Counted from the stretch's first letter, positions 1 to 9,554 are shown. The stretch: DNA of 45,211 bases from Rudaea sp. (GCA_025451955.1 JANWJJ010000067.1:1-45211), one strand, 5' to 3'. Notes: a model not told the origin generated them from the sequence alone. A program made the numbers and translations.

Positions 1-3000
1 ATCGTCGGGAATCAGTGCGGGAATATGCAGTTCGACTTCGGCATCGTGTTCGCTGACCAGGTCGAAGTCGGGTACATTTCCACTTTTCAGCGCGGTCACG
101 GCGCGTTCGAGCAAGTCGTTGTACAGGAAAAACCCGATCGCCTCGATCTGTCCGCTTTGTTCCTCGCCGAGCAGTTCGCCGGCACCGCGGATTTCCAGAT
201 CGTGTGTGGCCAGGGTGAATCCTGCACCGAGTTCTTCCATCGACGCAATCGCGTCCAGGCGTTTTTCGGCATCCGCGCTCATGGAGCGTTTATCCGGCAC
301 GATCAGATAGGCGTAGGCGCGATGGTGCGAACGCCCGACGCGGCCGCGCAACTGGTGCAACTGCGCCAGGCCGAAACGGTCGGCGCGATTGATGATGATG
401 GTGTTCGCGCTCGGCACGTCGATGCCGGATTCGATGATCGTGGTGCACACCAGCACGTTGAAGCGCTGGCGGTAGAAATCCAGCATCGCCTGTTCGAGTT
501 CGCGCTCGGGCATCTGGCCGTGGGCGATGCGCAGACGCGCGTCGGGGATCAGCTCGCCGAGTTCACGCGCGGTTTTCTCGATGGATTCGACTTCGTTGTG
601 GAGAAAGTATACCTGACCGCCGCGGCCAAGTTCGCGTTGGAATGCTTCGCGTACAACGGCAGGATCGTATGGCGCGATAAACGTTTTTACCGCCAGACGA
701 TGTTCCGGCGGCGTGGCGATGATGGAAAGATCGCGCAGGCCCGACATTGCCATGTTGAGAGTGCGCGGAATCGGCGTCGCGGTCAGGGTAAGCAGATCGA
801 CCTCGGCGCGCAGCTTTTTCAATTGTTCCTTGTGGCGCACGCCGAAGCGATGTTCCTCGTCGACGATGACCAGGCCCAGATCCTTGAACTTGACGTCGGC
901 CTGCAACAGGCGATGCGTGCCGATCATCACGTCGGTCTGGCCGTCGCGCAGTTTCGCCAGCGCGGCATCGACCTCTTTTTTCGACTTGAAGCGTGAGATC
1001 ACTTCCACGCGCACCGGCCAGTCGGCGAAGCGATCACGGAAATTCGTGTAATGCTGTTGGGCAAGCAGGGTAGTCGGCACCAGCAACGCCACTTGCTTGC
1101 CGGCAATTGCGGCGACGAAGGCGGCGCGCAACGCGACTTCGGTCTTGCCGAAACCGACGTCGCCGCAAACCACGCGATCCATCGCCTTGCCTGCGGCAAG
1201 GTCGGCGATGACGGCTTCGATCGCGTGCAATTGATCCGGTGTTTCTTCGAACGGAAACGTCGCCGCAAACTGTTCGTATAAAGCACGGTCGTAGACGAAG
1301 GCGTGACCCCGACGCGCTTCGCGTTGCGCGTACAAGGCCAGCAATTCTGCGGCGACGTCGCGAACTTTTTGCGCCGCCTTGCGCTTGGCGCGTTCCCAGG
1401 CATCGCCGCCGAGCGAGTGCAACGGCGCCAATTCCGGCGACGCGCCGGAGTAACGCGAAACCAGATGCAGTTGCGCGACCGGAACGTATAATTTGTCGCC
1501 TTTTGCATATTCGATACAGAGGAATTCTCCGCCGCTGCCGACGTCGAGTTTCACCAGTCCCTGATAGCGGCCGACGCCGTGATCGGCATGCACGATCGGC
1601 GCGCCGGCGGCCAGTTCGGAAAGATCACGCAATACGGCCTCGGGCTCGCGCACAGCGAGTTTGCGCCGCCGCGTCTGTTGCGCGCGCTCGCCGTAGAGTT
1701 GGCGCTCGGTGAGAACGGTGAGGGCGGGTTCGGTGAGTGCGAAACCGTCATCGAGCGCGGCGACGGTGACGCAGAAGCGAGGGCCGGAAGAAAGAAACGC
1801 CTGCCACGTACCAACGACCTGCGGCTTCAACTCCGTCGCAGCCAGTTGTTCGATCAATGCCTCGCGCCGTCCTGCGGAGTCCGCCACGATCAGCACGCGA
1901 CCGGGATAATCGCGCAGGAAATTCTTCAATTCGTCGGCCGGCGCTTCGCCGCGGCGATTCAGCGGCAGCGATGGCGCGGGCTGTGTGCCGAGATCGACGG
2001 CATGTTCATTTGCAGCTTTTGCAACAATGTCCACACGCAGACGCAGATTCAGTTGTTCGCGCAGGCGTTCCGGCGGCAAGTAGAGTTCCGCGACCGGCAG
2101 GATCGGCCGCTCGATGTCGTGGGCGCGGCTGTCGTAGCGTGCCAGCGCCTGCTGCCAGAACGTGTCGGCGGCATCGAGCGCGTTTTCCGCCAGCACGAAC
2201 AGCGATTGCTCGCCGAGATAATCGAACAGGGTTTCAGTGTGCTCGAAAAACAGTGGCAGATAGTATTCGATGCCGGCCGGGGTCGTGCCTTCCTTCAGAT
2301 CCTGATAGATCGGGCAACGCCGTGGGTCGATCGGGAAGCGTTCGCGCAGGGTGTCGCGGAATGCCTTGATCGATGTTTCCGTCAGCGGAAATTCGCGCGC
2401 CGGCAACAAATTCACTTTTTCCACTTTGTGCAGCGAACGCTGGGTTTCCGGATCGAAGCTGCGGATCGAATCGATCTCGCGGTCGAACAGTTCGATGCGA
2501 TACGGTTCCGCGCTGCCCATCGGAAAAATATCGAGCAGCGCGCCGCGCACGGCATAGTCGCCGGGCTCCTGCACCTGCGCCACGTTGCGGTAGCCGGAGG
2601 CTTCGAGTCGGCGCTGCTCGGCGCCGAGATCGAAGGTTTGCTTCAACGCCAGCACCAGACTCGATCCGCCGATGAAGCTGCGCGGCGCGAGGCGCTGCAT
2701 CAGGGTGGCGACCGGCACGACCAGCACGCCGCGCGTTGCCGCAGGAAGTTTGTACAACGCGGCGATGCGTTGCGAGACGATTTGCGGATGCGGTGGAAAC
2801 AGATCGTAGGGCAGGGTTTCCCAATCAGGGAAGTGCAGCACCTCGATGCCGGCATCAGCGAACACACGCAGATCCGATTCCAGCGCGTGCGCGGTGTGGG
2901 TATCGCGCGTGACCGCCACGACGATGCCAGCATGCGCGCGGGCGCTGTCGGCGAGCGCGAGGGCAAGCGCGCTGCCATGTGGCGGGTTCCAGTAGCGCCG

Positions 3001-3057
3001 CTGTTTCGGATCGTGCGGCAGCGGCGGGTGGAGTAGGGGTGTTTCGGTCATGCTCAT
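1..3057 (-). CDS. mfd: Transcription-repair coupling factor Mfd, C-terminus cut off by the window edge
   Basis: Mfd removes RNA polymerase stalled at DNA lesions and recruits UvrA. The minus-strand frame is open from the ATG at 3057 to position 1, giving 1019 residues. The N-terminus carries the typical FPDWETLPYD stretch of the UvrB-like module. The translocase part shows Walker A GDVGFGKTE (residues 632-640) and the DEEH box (733-736) followed by RFG. The last visible residues, VELHIPALIPDD, match the start of the C-terminal domain, so about 130 residues are missing against the usual ~1150. A second in-frame ATG lies two codons downstream at 3051; neither start has a clear Shine-Dalgarno (SD) sequence. 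The gene is transcribed divergently from the RND efflux genes. Family assignment is certain; only the exact start is open. Confidence 0.97.
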   Translation of the reverse strand, partial: MSMTETPLLHPPLPHDPKQRRYWNPPHGSALALALADSARAHAGIVVAVTRDTHTAHALESDLRVFADAGIEVLHFPDWETLPYDLFPPHPQIVSQRIAALYKLPAATRGVLVVPVATLMQRLAPRSFIGGSSLVLALKQTFDLGAEQRRLEASGYRNVAQVQEPGDYAVRGALLDIFPMGSAEPYRIELFDREIDSIRSFDPETQRSLHKVEKVNLLPAREFPLTETSIKAFRDTLRERFPIDPRRCPIYQDLKEGTTPAGIEYYLPLFFEHTETLFDYLGEQSLFVLAENALDAADTFWQQALARYDSRAHDIERPILPVAELYLPPERLREQLNLRLRVDIVAKAANEHAVDLGTQPAPSLPLNRRGEAPADELKNFLRDYPGRVLIVADSAGRREALIEQLAATELKPQVVGTWQAFLSSGPRFCVTVAALDDGFALTEPALTVLTERQLYGERAQQTRRRKLAVREPEAVLRDLSELAAGAPIVHADHGVGRYQGLVKLDVGSGGEFLCIEYAKGDKLYVPVAQLHLVSRYSGASPELAPLHSLGGDAWERAKRKAAQKVRDVAAELLALYAQREARRGHAFVYDRALYEQFAATFPFEETPDQLHAIEAVIADLAAGKAMDRVVCGDVGFGKTEVALRAAFVAAIAGKQVALLVPTTLLAQQHYTNFRDRFADWPVRVEVISRFKSKKEVDAALAKLRDGQTDVMIGTHRLLQADVKFKDLGLVIVDEEHRFGVRHKEQLKKLRAEVDLLTLTATPIPRTLNMAMSGLRDLSIIATPPEHRLAVKTFIAPYDPAVVREAFQRELGRGGQVYFLHNEVESIEKTARELGELIPDARLRIAHGQMPERELEQAMLDFYRQRFNVLVCTTIIESGIDVPSANTIIINRADRFGLAQLHQLRGRVGRSHHRAYAYLIVPDKRSMSADAEKRLDAIASMEELGAGFTLATHDLEIRGAGELLGEEQSGQIEAIGFFLYNDLLERAVTALKSGNVPDFDLVSEHDAEVELHIPALIPDD

Positions 3058-3235
3058 CGCGATCAACGCAGGGCGCGCAGTGTAACGCGAGCGCCCGATG
3101 CGCGCGCCGATGTTGTGACTTTCGGCATACGTCCGCTGTCGATTTCACAAGTCTTTACGCACCGCCGCCGCCGCGCTGCACGCGGGTTCGGCGATAATGC
3201 GTGGTCGCCGTCAGCCTTGTCCGGGCAGGAATCGC

Positions 3236-4348
3236 ATGCCGTTCTCACCACGACCATTTTATTCGCGCACATTGCCGATGGTCGCGCTGCTCATCGCGCT
3301 TTCGGCCTGTTCGCGTTCGCTGCCGCCGCCGGCGGAAGAGGCAGCACCGGTCAGTACCGTTCAAGCCGCGAAGAAATCGTTGCCGGAGCTGGTTACCGCA
3401 GTGGGCAATGTCGAAGCGATCAACAGTGTGGCGGTGAAGTCGCTGGTCGATGGCCAGTTGCTAGAAAGCGATGTGCGCGACGGCCAGGTCGTAAGCAAAG
3501 GGCAGTTGCTGTTCCGGATCGATCCGCGTCCCGCGCAGGCGGCGCTGGCGCAGACGAATGCGGCGCTGGCCAAGGATGTTGCCGCGCGCGATCTGGCGCA
3601 CGCGCAGGTCGTGCGTTACCAACCGGTCGCGACGAAAGGGTTTATCTCGGCCGATCAGATGCAGCAATACCTCACCGCTGAGGAGGCCGCGGCCGCCAGT
3701 GTGAAAGTCGATCAGGCCAATGTCGAAGCGGCGAAACTCACTCTGGCTTACACCGATATCCACGCGCCGCTCGCCGGCCGCACCGGCCGCGTTTTGGTGC
3801 AGCCGGGCAACCTGGTGAAAGCCAACGACACCCAGGCCTTGCTGACGATCAACCAGATCGCTCCGATCTACGTTGCCTTCTCGGTGGCGGGGCGCCTGGT
3901 CGACCGCGTGCGCGCGGCGCAGGCCAGAGGCACGCTCAAGGTCGAGGCCGCCGGTGATGGCATCAGCGGAAAAATCGGCGGGGATTTGTCGTTCGTGGAC
4001 AACGCCGTCGATCCGGCAACGAATACGGTGAAGCTGCGCGCGAGCTTCGCCAACGCCGACGAGCGCCTGTGGCCGGGGCAGTTCGTCAATATCGTGCTCA
4101 CGCTCGGCAGCGACGCGGATGCGCTGGTGATACCGGATGCCGCGGTGAAGGATGGCCCGGATGGAAATTACGTGTTCGTGATCGACGCTGGCCAGCGCGC
4201 GCGGCAACGGGCGGTGACGGTTACGCGCAGCGTCAATGGCGAATCGATGATCGCATCCGGCCTGAGTGCCGGTGAAACGGTAGTAACCGATGGCCAGTCG
4301 CGGCTGGCCGACGGCACGCGGGTGACTGTGATGAACGAATCGAAGTGA
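3236..4348 (+). CDS. RND efflux periplasmic adaptor (membrane fusion) lipoprotein
   Basis: This is the periplasmic adaptor that links an RND pump to an outer-membrane channel (AcrA/MdtA family). The chosen ATG has AGGA five bases upstream and gives 370 residues. An in-frame ATG at 3197 is less well placed. The N-terminus is a lipoprotein signal with lipobox LSAC, so Cys25 should be lipidated. The lipoyl-like half motifs are visible (AINSVAVKSLVDGQL near the N-terminus and DIHAPLAGRTGRV after the helical hairpin), followed by the beta-barrel region. The pump gene lies 183 bases downstream on the same strand. No outer-membrane channel gene is present, so a channel encoded elsewhere is probably used. 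The transported substrate cannot be read from the sequence. Confidence 0.93.
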   Translation: MPFSPRPFYSRTLPMVALLIALSACSRSLPPPAEEAAPVSTVQAAKKSLPELVTAVGNVEAINSVAVKSLVDGQLLESDVRDGQVVSKGQLLFRIDPRPAQAALAQTNAALAKDVAARDLAHAQVVRYQPVATKGFISADQMQQYLTAEEAAAASVKVDQANVEAAKLTLAYTDIHAPLAGRTGRVLVQPGNLVKANDTQALLTINQIAPIYVAFSVAGRLVDRVRAAQARGTLKVEAAGDGISGKIGGDLSFVDNAVDPATNTVKLRASFANADERLWPGQFVNIVLTLGSDADALVIPDAAVKDGPDGNYVFVIDAGQRARQRAVTVTRSVNGESMIASGLSAGETVVTDGQSRLADGTRVTVMNESK

Positions 4349-4384
4349 GCTTATGTTGCGAGCCGCCCATGCTTGGTGCCAGTT

Positions 4385-4521
4385 CGTCATTCCGGCATGG
4401 ATTGCCGGAATCCAGTGGCCAGGGAAGGCAGAACAACCGATGAACCGCTCGCTTGGTTTGCATCCTTGCAGTCTGGTTCCCCCTCAGCCGCTGTTGCGGC
4501 TTCGACCCTGCCGGGATGACG
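4385..4521. repeat. Small palindrome-ended intergenic repeat (REP/MITE-like) between adaptor and pump
   Basis: The 137-bp segment begins with CGTCATTCCGGCA and ends with TGCCGGGATGACG, which are inverted copies matching at 12 of 13 bases. Just inside the left end is a perfect 9-bp hairpin (ATTCCGGCA at 4389-4397 and TGCCGGAAT at 4403-4411, loop TGGAT). The ends resemble the dispersed GTCATTCCGGCA-type repeats I know from many Proteobacteria. It encodes nothing recognisable and occupies most of the adaptor-pump spacer. No second copy was seen in the window, so mobility or dispersal is inferred. Confidence 0.7.
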
Positions 4522-4531
4522 ACACAAGGCC

Positions 4532-7500
4532 ATGAGCGTCTCCGAACTGTTCGTCCGCCGTCCGATCATGACGACCCTGGTCATGATCGGCATCCTCGTG
4601 TTCGGCATCGTGGCGTACCGCTTGCTGCCGGTATCGGATTTGCCCAACGTCGATTTTCCGACGATCCAGGTCACCGCGTCGCTGCCGGGCGCATCGCCGG
4701 AAACGATGGCGTCGGCGGTTGCCACGCCGCTGGAAAAACAGTTCTCGTCGATCCCGGCGCTGGACTCGATGACTTCCGACAGCGGCATCGGCCAGACCCA
4801 GATCACCCTGCAGTTCAGTCTCGAACGCAACATCGACGCCGCGGCGCTGGATGTGCAATCGGCGATCTCCGCGGCGTTGCGCCAGTTGCCGGCGACCATG
4901 ACCGTGCCGCCGACGTTCAAGAAGGTCAATCCCGCCGACGCGCCGATTTATTACATCGGCATGACCAGCAAGACGATGCCGTTGTCGAAGGTGGACGAGT
5001 ACGCCGAATCGCTGCTGGCGCAACGTCTGTCGATGGTCGATGGCGTCGCCCTCGTCAATGTTTACGGGTCAACGAAATTTGCCGTGCGCATCGATCTGGA
5101 TCCCGCTGCGATGGCCAGTCGCGGTCTGGGTATCGATCAGGTGGAGACGGCGGTGGCCAATGGCAATGTCGATCTGCCGACAGGTACGCTGTATGGCGAC
5201 AAGCGCACCTACACACTGTCGGTCAACGGCCAGCTCGAAGCGGCGAAACCGTTCGCCAATCTCGTCGTCAGTTATCGCAACGGTGCGCCGGTGCGGCTTT
5301 CGGACATTGCGCACGTCTACGACGGCATCGAGAACGACAAACACAGCGCCTGGTTCGATGGCCGGCGCAGCGTGTTGCTGGCCGTGCAGAAACAACCCGG
5401 CGTGAACACCATCGACGTGGTCCAACGCATTCGCGCGGTGTTGCCGGGTTTCGAGAAACAGTTGCCGGCCGGCGCAGATCTTAAAGTGTTTTACGATCGC
5501 ACCGAGAGCATCCGCGCGTCGGTCAACGACGTCCAATTCAGCCTGTTGCTGGCGCTGCTGCTGGTCGTGGTGGTGATTTTTATATTTTTGCGCAATTTGT
5601 CTGCGACCCTTATTCCGTCGCTGGCGCTGCCGATGTCGATCATCGGCACATTCGCCATCATGTATCCGTTCGGTTACAGCCTCGACAATCTTTCGCTGAT
5701 GGCGCTCACGTTATGCGTCGGCTTCGTGGTCGATGACGCAATCGTGATGCTGGAAAACATTTCACGCCACATGGAAATGGGCAAGACCGCAATGCAGGCG
5801 ACGTTCGACGGCGCGCGCGAAATTGGTTTCACAATCGTGTCGATGACGCTGTCGTTGGCGGCGGTGTTCATCCCAGTGTTGTTCATGGGCGGCATCATCG
5901 GTCGCCTGCTGCATGAGTTCGCCGTGACCATCGTCGCGGCGGTGTTGGTGTCCGGCTTCGTTTCGCTCAGCCTCACGCCGATGTTGTGCAGCCGCATGCT
6001 CAAGCCGCACCACGGCGAACGACATGGTCGGCTTTACCGCGCGTTCGAGCACGGCTTCGACGCGATGCAGAATTTCTACCGGCGCACACTGCACGTTTGC
6101 CTTGAACACCGGCGCATCGTGCTGCTCGCGTTCGCTGCCATCCTCGTTGCCACCGTCGTATTGTTCGTGAAAGTGCCCAAGGGTTTTCTGCCGAGCGACG
6201 ATACCGGCCAGTTGTTCGTGTTCACCGAAGCCGATCAGGACGTCGGTTTCGACGAGATGGCGCGCAAGCATCAGGCGGCGGCGGAAATCATACGTGCCGA
6301 TCCGGCCGTGGCCGGCGTACTTTCGTTCATCGGCGTTTCCGGCAGCAGTTCCACGCTCAATCTCGGCCGCATGATCGTCACCCTGAAGCCGCGCAGCGAA
6401 CGCGGCTCGCCCGAGGAGGTGATCCAGGAATTGCGGCCCAGGCTCACTGGCATTCCCGGCCTGAAAGTCTATTTGCAGAACATTCCCATCATCCGCATCG
6501 GCGGTCATCTGACCAAGACCGAGTATCAGTATACTTTGCAGGATATCGACACCAAGGAGTTGTTCGCCTTCGTGCCGAAACTGGTCGAGGCCATCGGAAA
6601 GTTGCCGGGCTTCCAGGATGTGACCAGTGATTTGCAGATTGCCTCGCCGCAAATCGACGTCAAGATCGATCACGATGCCGCCGCCGCAGTTGGCGTGACT
6701 GCGGCGCAGGTCGAAAGCGCCTTGTATACCGCATTCGGACCGCAGCAGGTGTCGACGATTTACACGTCGATCGATCAATTCTGGGTGCTGATGCAGGTCG
6801 ACCCGGCCAAGCAGAACGACCCGGATGTGCTTAACGAGCTGTATATCAGCGGCAGTAACGGCCGGCAGGTGCCGCTGTCGGCGGTCGCGCATTTCGGCAA
6901 GTCGGTCGGACCAGCGCAGGTCAGTCACCTCGGCCAGGTGCCGGCGGCGACGGTGTCGTTCAATCTTGCGCCGGGCGTTTCCTTGAGCCAGGCGGTCGAG
7001 CGCATCCAGGCCGAGGTCGCCAGGCTCAAGGTGCCGGAGACGATCACCGGCTCGTTCCAGGGCGCCGCGCAGGCATTCCAGTCGTCGGTATCCGGCATGG
7101 GCGTCTTGCTGCTGGTGGCGATCTTCGTGATCTACCTCGTACTCGGCATCCTGTACGAGAGTTTCATTCATCCATTGACGATTCTTTCCGGATTGCCGAC
7201 TGCCGCATTTGGTGCATTGTTGACTTTGCTGCTTTTTCGCATCGACCTGAATCTGTACTCGGCGGTCGGCTTGATCATGCTGATTGGCATCGTCAAGAAG
7301 AACGCGATCATGATGATCGACTTCGCGCTCGACGCGCAGCGCAGCGGCAAATCTGCCGAAGCGGCGATCTTCGAGGCGAGCCTGGTGCGCTTCCGACCGA
7401 TCATGATGACCAGTTTCGCCGCACTGATGGGTACGTTGCCGATCGCACTGGGTCTGGGCGCCGGCGCCGAATCACGGCGGCCGTTGGGCTTGGCCGTGGT

Positions 7501-7627
7501 CGGCGGGCTACTGACTTCGCAGGTGCTGACCTTGTATCTGACTCCGGTGATTTACCTCTACTTCGAGCATTTTCAGCAATGGCTGCGGCGCCGACGCGGC
7601 GGGCGAGTGATTGCGACGGCTGGCTGA
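4532..7627 (+). CDS. RND multidrug efflux pump, inner-membrane permease (HAE1; MdtB/MdtC-like)
   Basis: Proton-driven inner-membrane pump of the AcrB/MdtB class, 1031 residues, which is full length. It starts with the family signature SELFVRRPIMTTL, has the PSDLPN-like segment (VSDLPNVDFP, residues 35-43), and two blocks of membrane helices separated by large periplasmic loops. The proton-relay acidic pair is present as Asp401-Asp402 in GFVVDDAIVMLENISRH. The C-terminal half repeats the same fold (GLIMLIGIVKKNAIMMIDF). Only a weak AAGG lies directly before the start codon, at the edge of the upstream repeat. It should work with the adaptor encoded before it. Sequence style is nearer MdtB/MuxB than AcrB, but the substrate is unknown. 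Confidence 0.95.
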   Translation: MSVSELFVRRPIMTTLVMIGILVFGIVAYRLLPVSDLPNVDFPTIQVTASLPGASPETMASAVATPLEKQFSSIPALDSMTSDSGIGQTQITLQFSLERNIDAAALDVQSAISAALRQLPATMTVPPTFKKVNPADAPIYYIGMTSKTMPLSKVDEYAESLLAQRLSMVDGVALVNVYGSTKFAVRIDLDPAAMASRGLGIDQVETAVANGNVDLPTGTLYGDKRTYTLSVNGQLEAAKPFANLVVSYRNGAPVRLSDIAHVYDGIENDKHSAWFDGRRSVLLAVQKQPGVNTIDVVQRIRAVLPGFEKQLPAGADLKVFYDRTESIRASVNDVQFSLLLALLLVVVVIFIFLRNLSATLIPSLALPMSIIGTFAIMYPFGYSLDNLSLMALTLCVGFVVDDAIVMLENISRHMEMGKTAMQATFDGAREIGFTIVSMTLSLAAVFIPVLFMGGIIGRLLHEFAVTIVAAVLVSGFVSLSLTPMLCSRMLKPHHGERHGRLYRAFEHGFDAMQNFYRRTLHVCLEHRRIVLLAFAAILVATVVLFVKVPKGFLPSDDTGQLFVFTEADQDVGFDEMARKHQAAAEIIRADPAVAGVLSFIGVSGSSSTLNLGRMIVTLKPRSERGSPEEVIQELRPRLTGIPGLKVYLQNIPIIRIGGHLTKTEYQYTLQDIDTKELFAFVPKLVEAIGKLPGFQDVTSDLQIASPQIDVKIDHDAAAAVGVTAAQVESALYTAFGPQQVSTIYTSIDQFWVLMQVDPAKQNDPDVLNELYISGSNGRQVPLSAVAHFGKSVGPAQVSHLGQVPAATVSFNLAPGVSLSQAVERIQAEVARLKVPETITGSFQGAAQAFQSSVSGMGVLLLVAIFVIYLVLGILYESFIHPLTILSGLPTAAFGALLTLLLFRIDLNLYSAVGLIMLIGIVKKNAIMMIDFALDAQRSGKSAEAAIFEASLVRFRPIMMTSFAALMGTLPIALGLGAGAESRRPLGLAVVGGLLTSQVLTLYLTPVIYLYFEHFQQWLRRRRGGRVIATAG

Positions 7628-7703
7628 TCTTTTTCGCGCTACGCCGTGTGCGGCGAGTTTGCTACAGTGTCGGCGTCGATCTTGCGCAGGAAAACATCCG
7701 CCG

Positions 7704-8105
7704 GTGAACGCCAACGAACTCGAAGCGCTGTGCGGCGCGTGGCCCGGCGTAGCCAGCGGCGTCAAATGGGAAGACGACCTGGTGTTCACGGTCGCCGCCA
7801 AGATGTTCGCCGTACTGTGCCTGCGTGGACAGGATCGCGACCGCATCTCGTTCAAGGTCGATACCGAGCGTTTCCTCGAACTCACCGACCAGCCCGGCAT
7901 TGTGCCCGCGCATTACATGGCGCGCGCGTTCTGGATCACGATTGTCGAACCCGAGCGCTTCAAGCTGGAGCAGATCGAAACCTTTGTGCGCCGTTCGTAT
8001 GAGCTGGTGCGCGCCGGACTGAGCAAGAAACAGCAGGCCGCGCTGACAGCGCAGGAAACTCCACCCGTTGCGCCTGCACGTCGCGCACGCAAGGAGAAGC
8101 GCTGA
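7704..8105 (+). CDS. MmcQ/YjbR family DNA-binding protein
   Basis: A 133-residue protein of the YjbR/MmcQ (CyaY-like fold) family. The visible family features are the opening ELEALCGAWPGV, then VKWEDDLVFTVAAKMFAVL, and FKVDTERFLELTDQPGI followed by ARAFWITI. The GTG start at 7704 puts the domain at the N-terminus; the longer frame upstream lacks family similarity. The next gene begins one base after the stop codon, so the two are probably co-transcribed. The role of the family is poorly known; DNA binding has been proposed from structure. Confidence 0.85.
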   Translation: MNANELEALCGAWPGVASGVKWEDDLVFTVAAKMFAVLCLRGQDRDRISFKVDTERFLELTDQPGIVPAHYMARAFWITIVEPERFKLEQIETFVRRSYELVRAGLSKKQQAALTAQETPPVAPARRARKEKR

Positions 8106-8106
8106 C

Positions 8107-9015
8107 GTGTCCGCCAAGGCCGATTCGCTCAAGACGATTTTCTTCGCCCTTGGCGCCAATTTTGCGATCTTCGTGGCCAAGCTCGTCGCCGCGCTGATCA
8201 CCGGCTCCGGATCGATGCTGGCCGAAGCCGTGCATTCGATGGCCGATTGCGGCAATCAGGTGTTGCTGCTCATCGGCATGCGCCAGGCGCGGCGCGCGCC
8301 GTCGCCGGATCATCCGCTCGGTTACGGTCTTGTTGTATACTTTTGGTCATTCCTCGTCGCACTGTTGCTGTTCAGTGTCGGCGGTGTCTTTTCGGTTTAT
8401 GAAGGCGTGCATAAACTGCACGCGCCCGAGCCGCTGCGCTGGCCGTGGTTGGCAGTCGGCGTGCTCGTCTTTGCCATCGTTGCCGAGTCGTTTTCGATGT
8501 GGGGCTGCCTGCGCGAAGTCAACAAGGCACGCGGCAGAAAAAACCTGTGGCGCTGGTTCCGTGAAAGCCGCCAGAGTGAACTGATCGTGGTGTTCGGTGA
8601 AGACCTCGCCGCGCTGCTTGGCCTCGTCCTCGCGCTAGCCGCGGTGCTGGCGACGTTCCTGACCGGCGATCCCCTGTTCGACGCCTGCGGTTCGATCGCG
8701 ATCGGCGTGCTGTTGTGCGTGATCGCCGTTTTCGTCGCGCGCGAGGTGGCATCGCTGCTGGTCGGCCAGAGCGCCGATCCGGGACTGCGCACGGCGCTCG
8801 GCGATTTTGTCCGCGCGCAGCCCGAGGTCGAGCGCGTATTCAACCTGATCACGCTGCAACTTGGCCCTGATCTGATGGTGGCGACCAAGGCGCAGATGCG
8901 TGGCGAGCTTTCCGGCGACGAACTGATCGCCGCGATCAATCGCGTCGAAGTCGCGATGAAAAAACAATTCCCGGAAATCCGCTGGTCGTTCTTCGAGCCG
9001 GATGTGGCGGACTGA
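8107..9015 (+). CDS. Cation diffusion facilitator family transporter (ZnT9/SLC30A9-like branch)
   Basis: Membrane antiporter for divalent metal ions, 302 residues, starting at GTG 8107 with AAGGAG ten bases upstream. Helix 2 carries H43-SMA-D47, which fits the metal-site pattern of the family. The helix-5 site, normally HxxxD, is absent; the same region reads FGEDLAALLG with Glu165-Asp166. That arrangement reminds me of the ZnT9-like branch rather than of YiiP. A cytoplasmic C-terminal domain follows (residues ~215-302). It is coupled to the yjbR-like gene. The metal and transport direction cannot be assigned, and the altered site leaves transport itself to be shown. Confidence 0.88.
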   Translation: MSAKADSLKTIFFALGANFAIFVAKLVAALITGSGSMLAEAVHSMADCGNQVLLLIGMRQARRAPSPDHPLGYGLVVYFWSFLVALLLFSVGGVFSVYEGVHKLHAPEPLRWPWLAVGVLVFAIVAESFSMWGCLREVNKARGRKNLWRWFRESRQSELIVVFGEDLAALLGLVLALAAVLATFLTGDPLFDACGSIAIGVLLCVIAVFVAREVASLLVGQSADPGLRTALGDFVRAQPEVERVFNLITLQLGPDLMVATKAQMRGELSGDELIAAINRVEVAMKKQFPEIRWSFFEPDVAD

Positions 9016-9026
9016 GAATGGCCTCG

Positions 9027-9040
9027 TCGGCGCGCGCCGA
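9027..9040. other. 14-bp perfect palindrome between convergent genes
   Basis: TCGGCGCGCGCCGA lies between the stop of the cation transporter (9015) and the stop of nsrR (9060). It could form a short GC-rich hairpin in either transcript, but there is no T-run on either side, so it is not a standard intrinsic terminator. Confidence 0.35.
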
Positions 9041-9059
9041 TGAAGAGGGCGCCACACGC

Positions 9060-9500
9060 TCAGCCGCGCGCCGCCGCGTCGACGCGCCTGAACTGGCGTT
9101 TCATCCTGCTATTAGCGAGCAGGTCGCCCAGTGTCACTTCGTTCAACGTGGCGATGAACGCGCGACTGCCGCGGCTCAGGGCAGTCTTGAGCGAACAGGC
9201 GGGCCGAAGGATACACTCCAGGGTCTCGCAGTCGACGATGTTCATGTCCTCTTCCATCGCCAGGATGACTTCGCCCAGACGAATCTTCGTCGCGTCGCGG
9301 CCGAGTGCGATGCCGCCGCTGCGGCCGCGCGTGGTGCTGAGATAACCTGCTTTCGCCAGCTTGTGGATCACCTTGCGCAGATGTTCCAGCGAGATGCGAT
9401 GGTGCTCGGCGATTTCGCGCATCGTGCAAATACGGTCGCCGTGTCTGCCGACGAACATCAGCACGCGCAACGCGTAATCGGTGAAGCGGGTCAGTTGCAT
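9060..9500 (-). CDS. nsrR: NsrR, Rrf2-family nitric-oxide-sensing repressor
   Basis: Iron-sulfur regulator of 146 residues. The N-terminus MQLTRFTDYALRVLMF and the winged-helix segment GYLSTTRGRSGGIALG match NsrR closely. The three cluster ligands are present as Cys91, Cys96 and Cys102 (spacing C-x4-C-x5-C). In characterised species NsrR represses NO-detoxification genes until NO destroys its cluster. It is the last of five minus-strand genes and starts 54 bases after the NO reductase-linked membrane gene. This suggests it belongs to the operon and regulates itself through the NsrR-like box at 12838-12856. IscR is excluded by the overall sequence style and the cysteine spacing. Confidence 0.93.
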   Translation of the reverse strand: MQLTRFTDYALRVLMFVGRHGDRICTMREIAEHHRISLEHLRKVIHKLAKAGYLSTTRGRSGGIALGRDATKIRLGEVILAMEEDMNIVDCETLECILRPACSLKTALSRGSRAFIATLNEVTLGDLLANSRMKRQFRRVDAAARG

Positions 9501-9554
9501 CAGAGCGGGAGATAACGAAGCACGCCGTTAGAGTGGGGTTCGCCGGCGCGAAAA

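Noticed and set aside
1579..3036. 485-residue plus-strand open frame
   Set aside because: It is antisense to mfd, whose minus-strand product shows all family motifs. The plus-strand translation is Arg/Gln/His-rich without a domain.
4353..4535. 60-residue open frame between adaptor and pump
   Set aside because: It is the translation of the palindrome-ended repeat; no start signal and no family.
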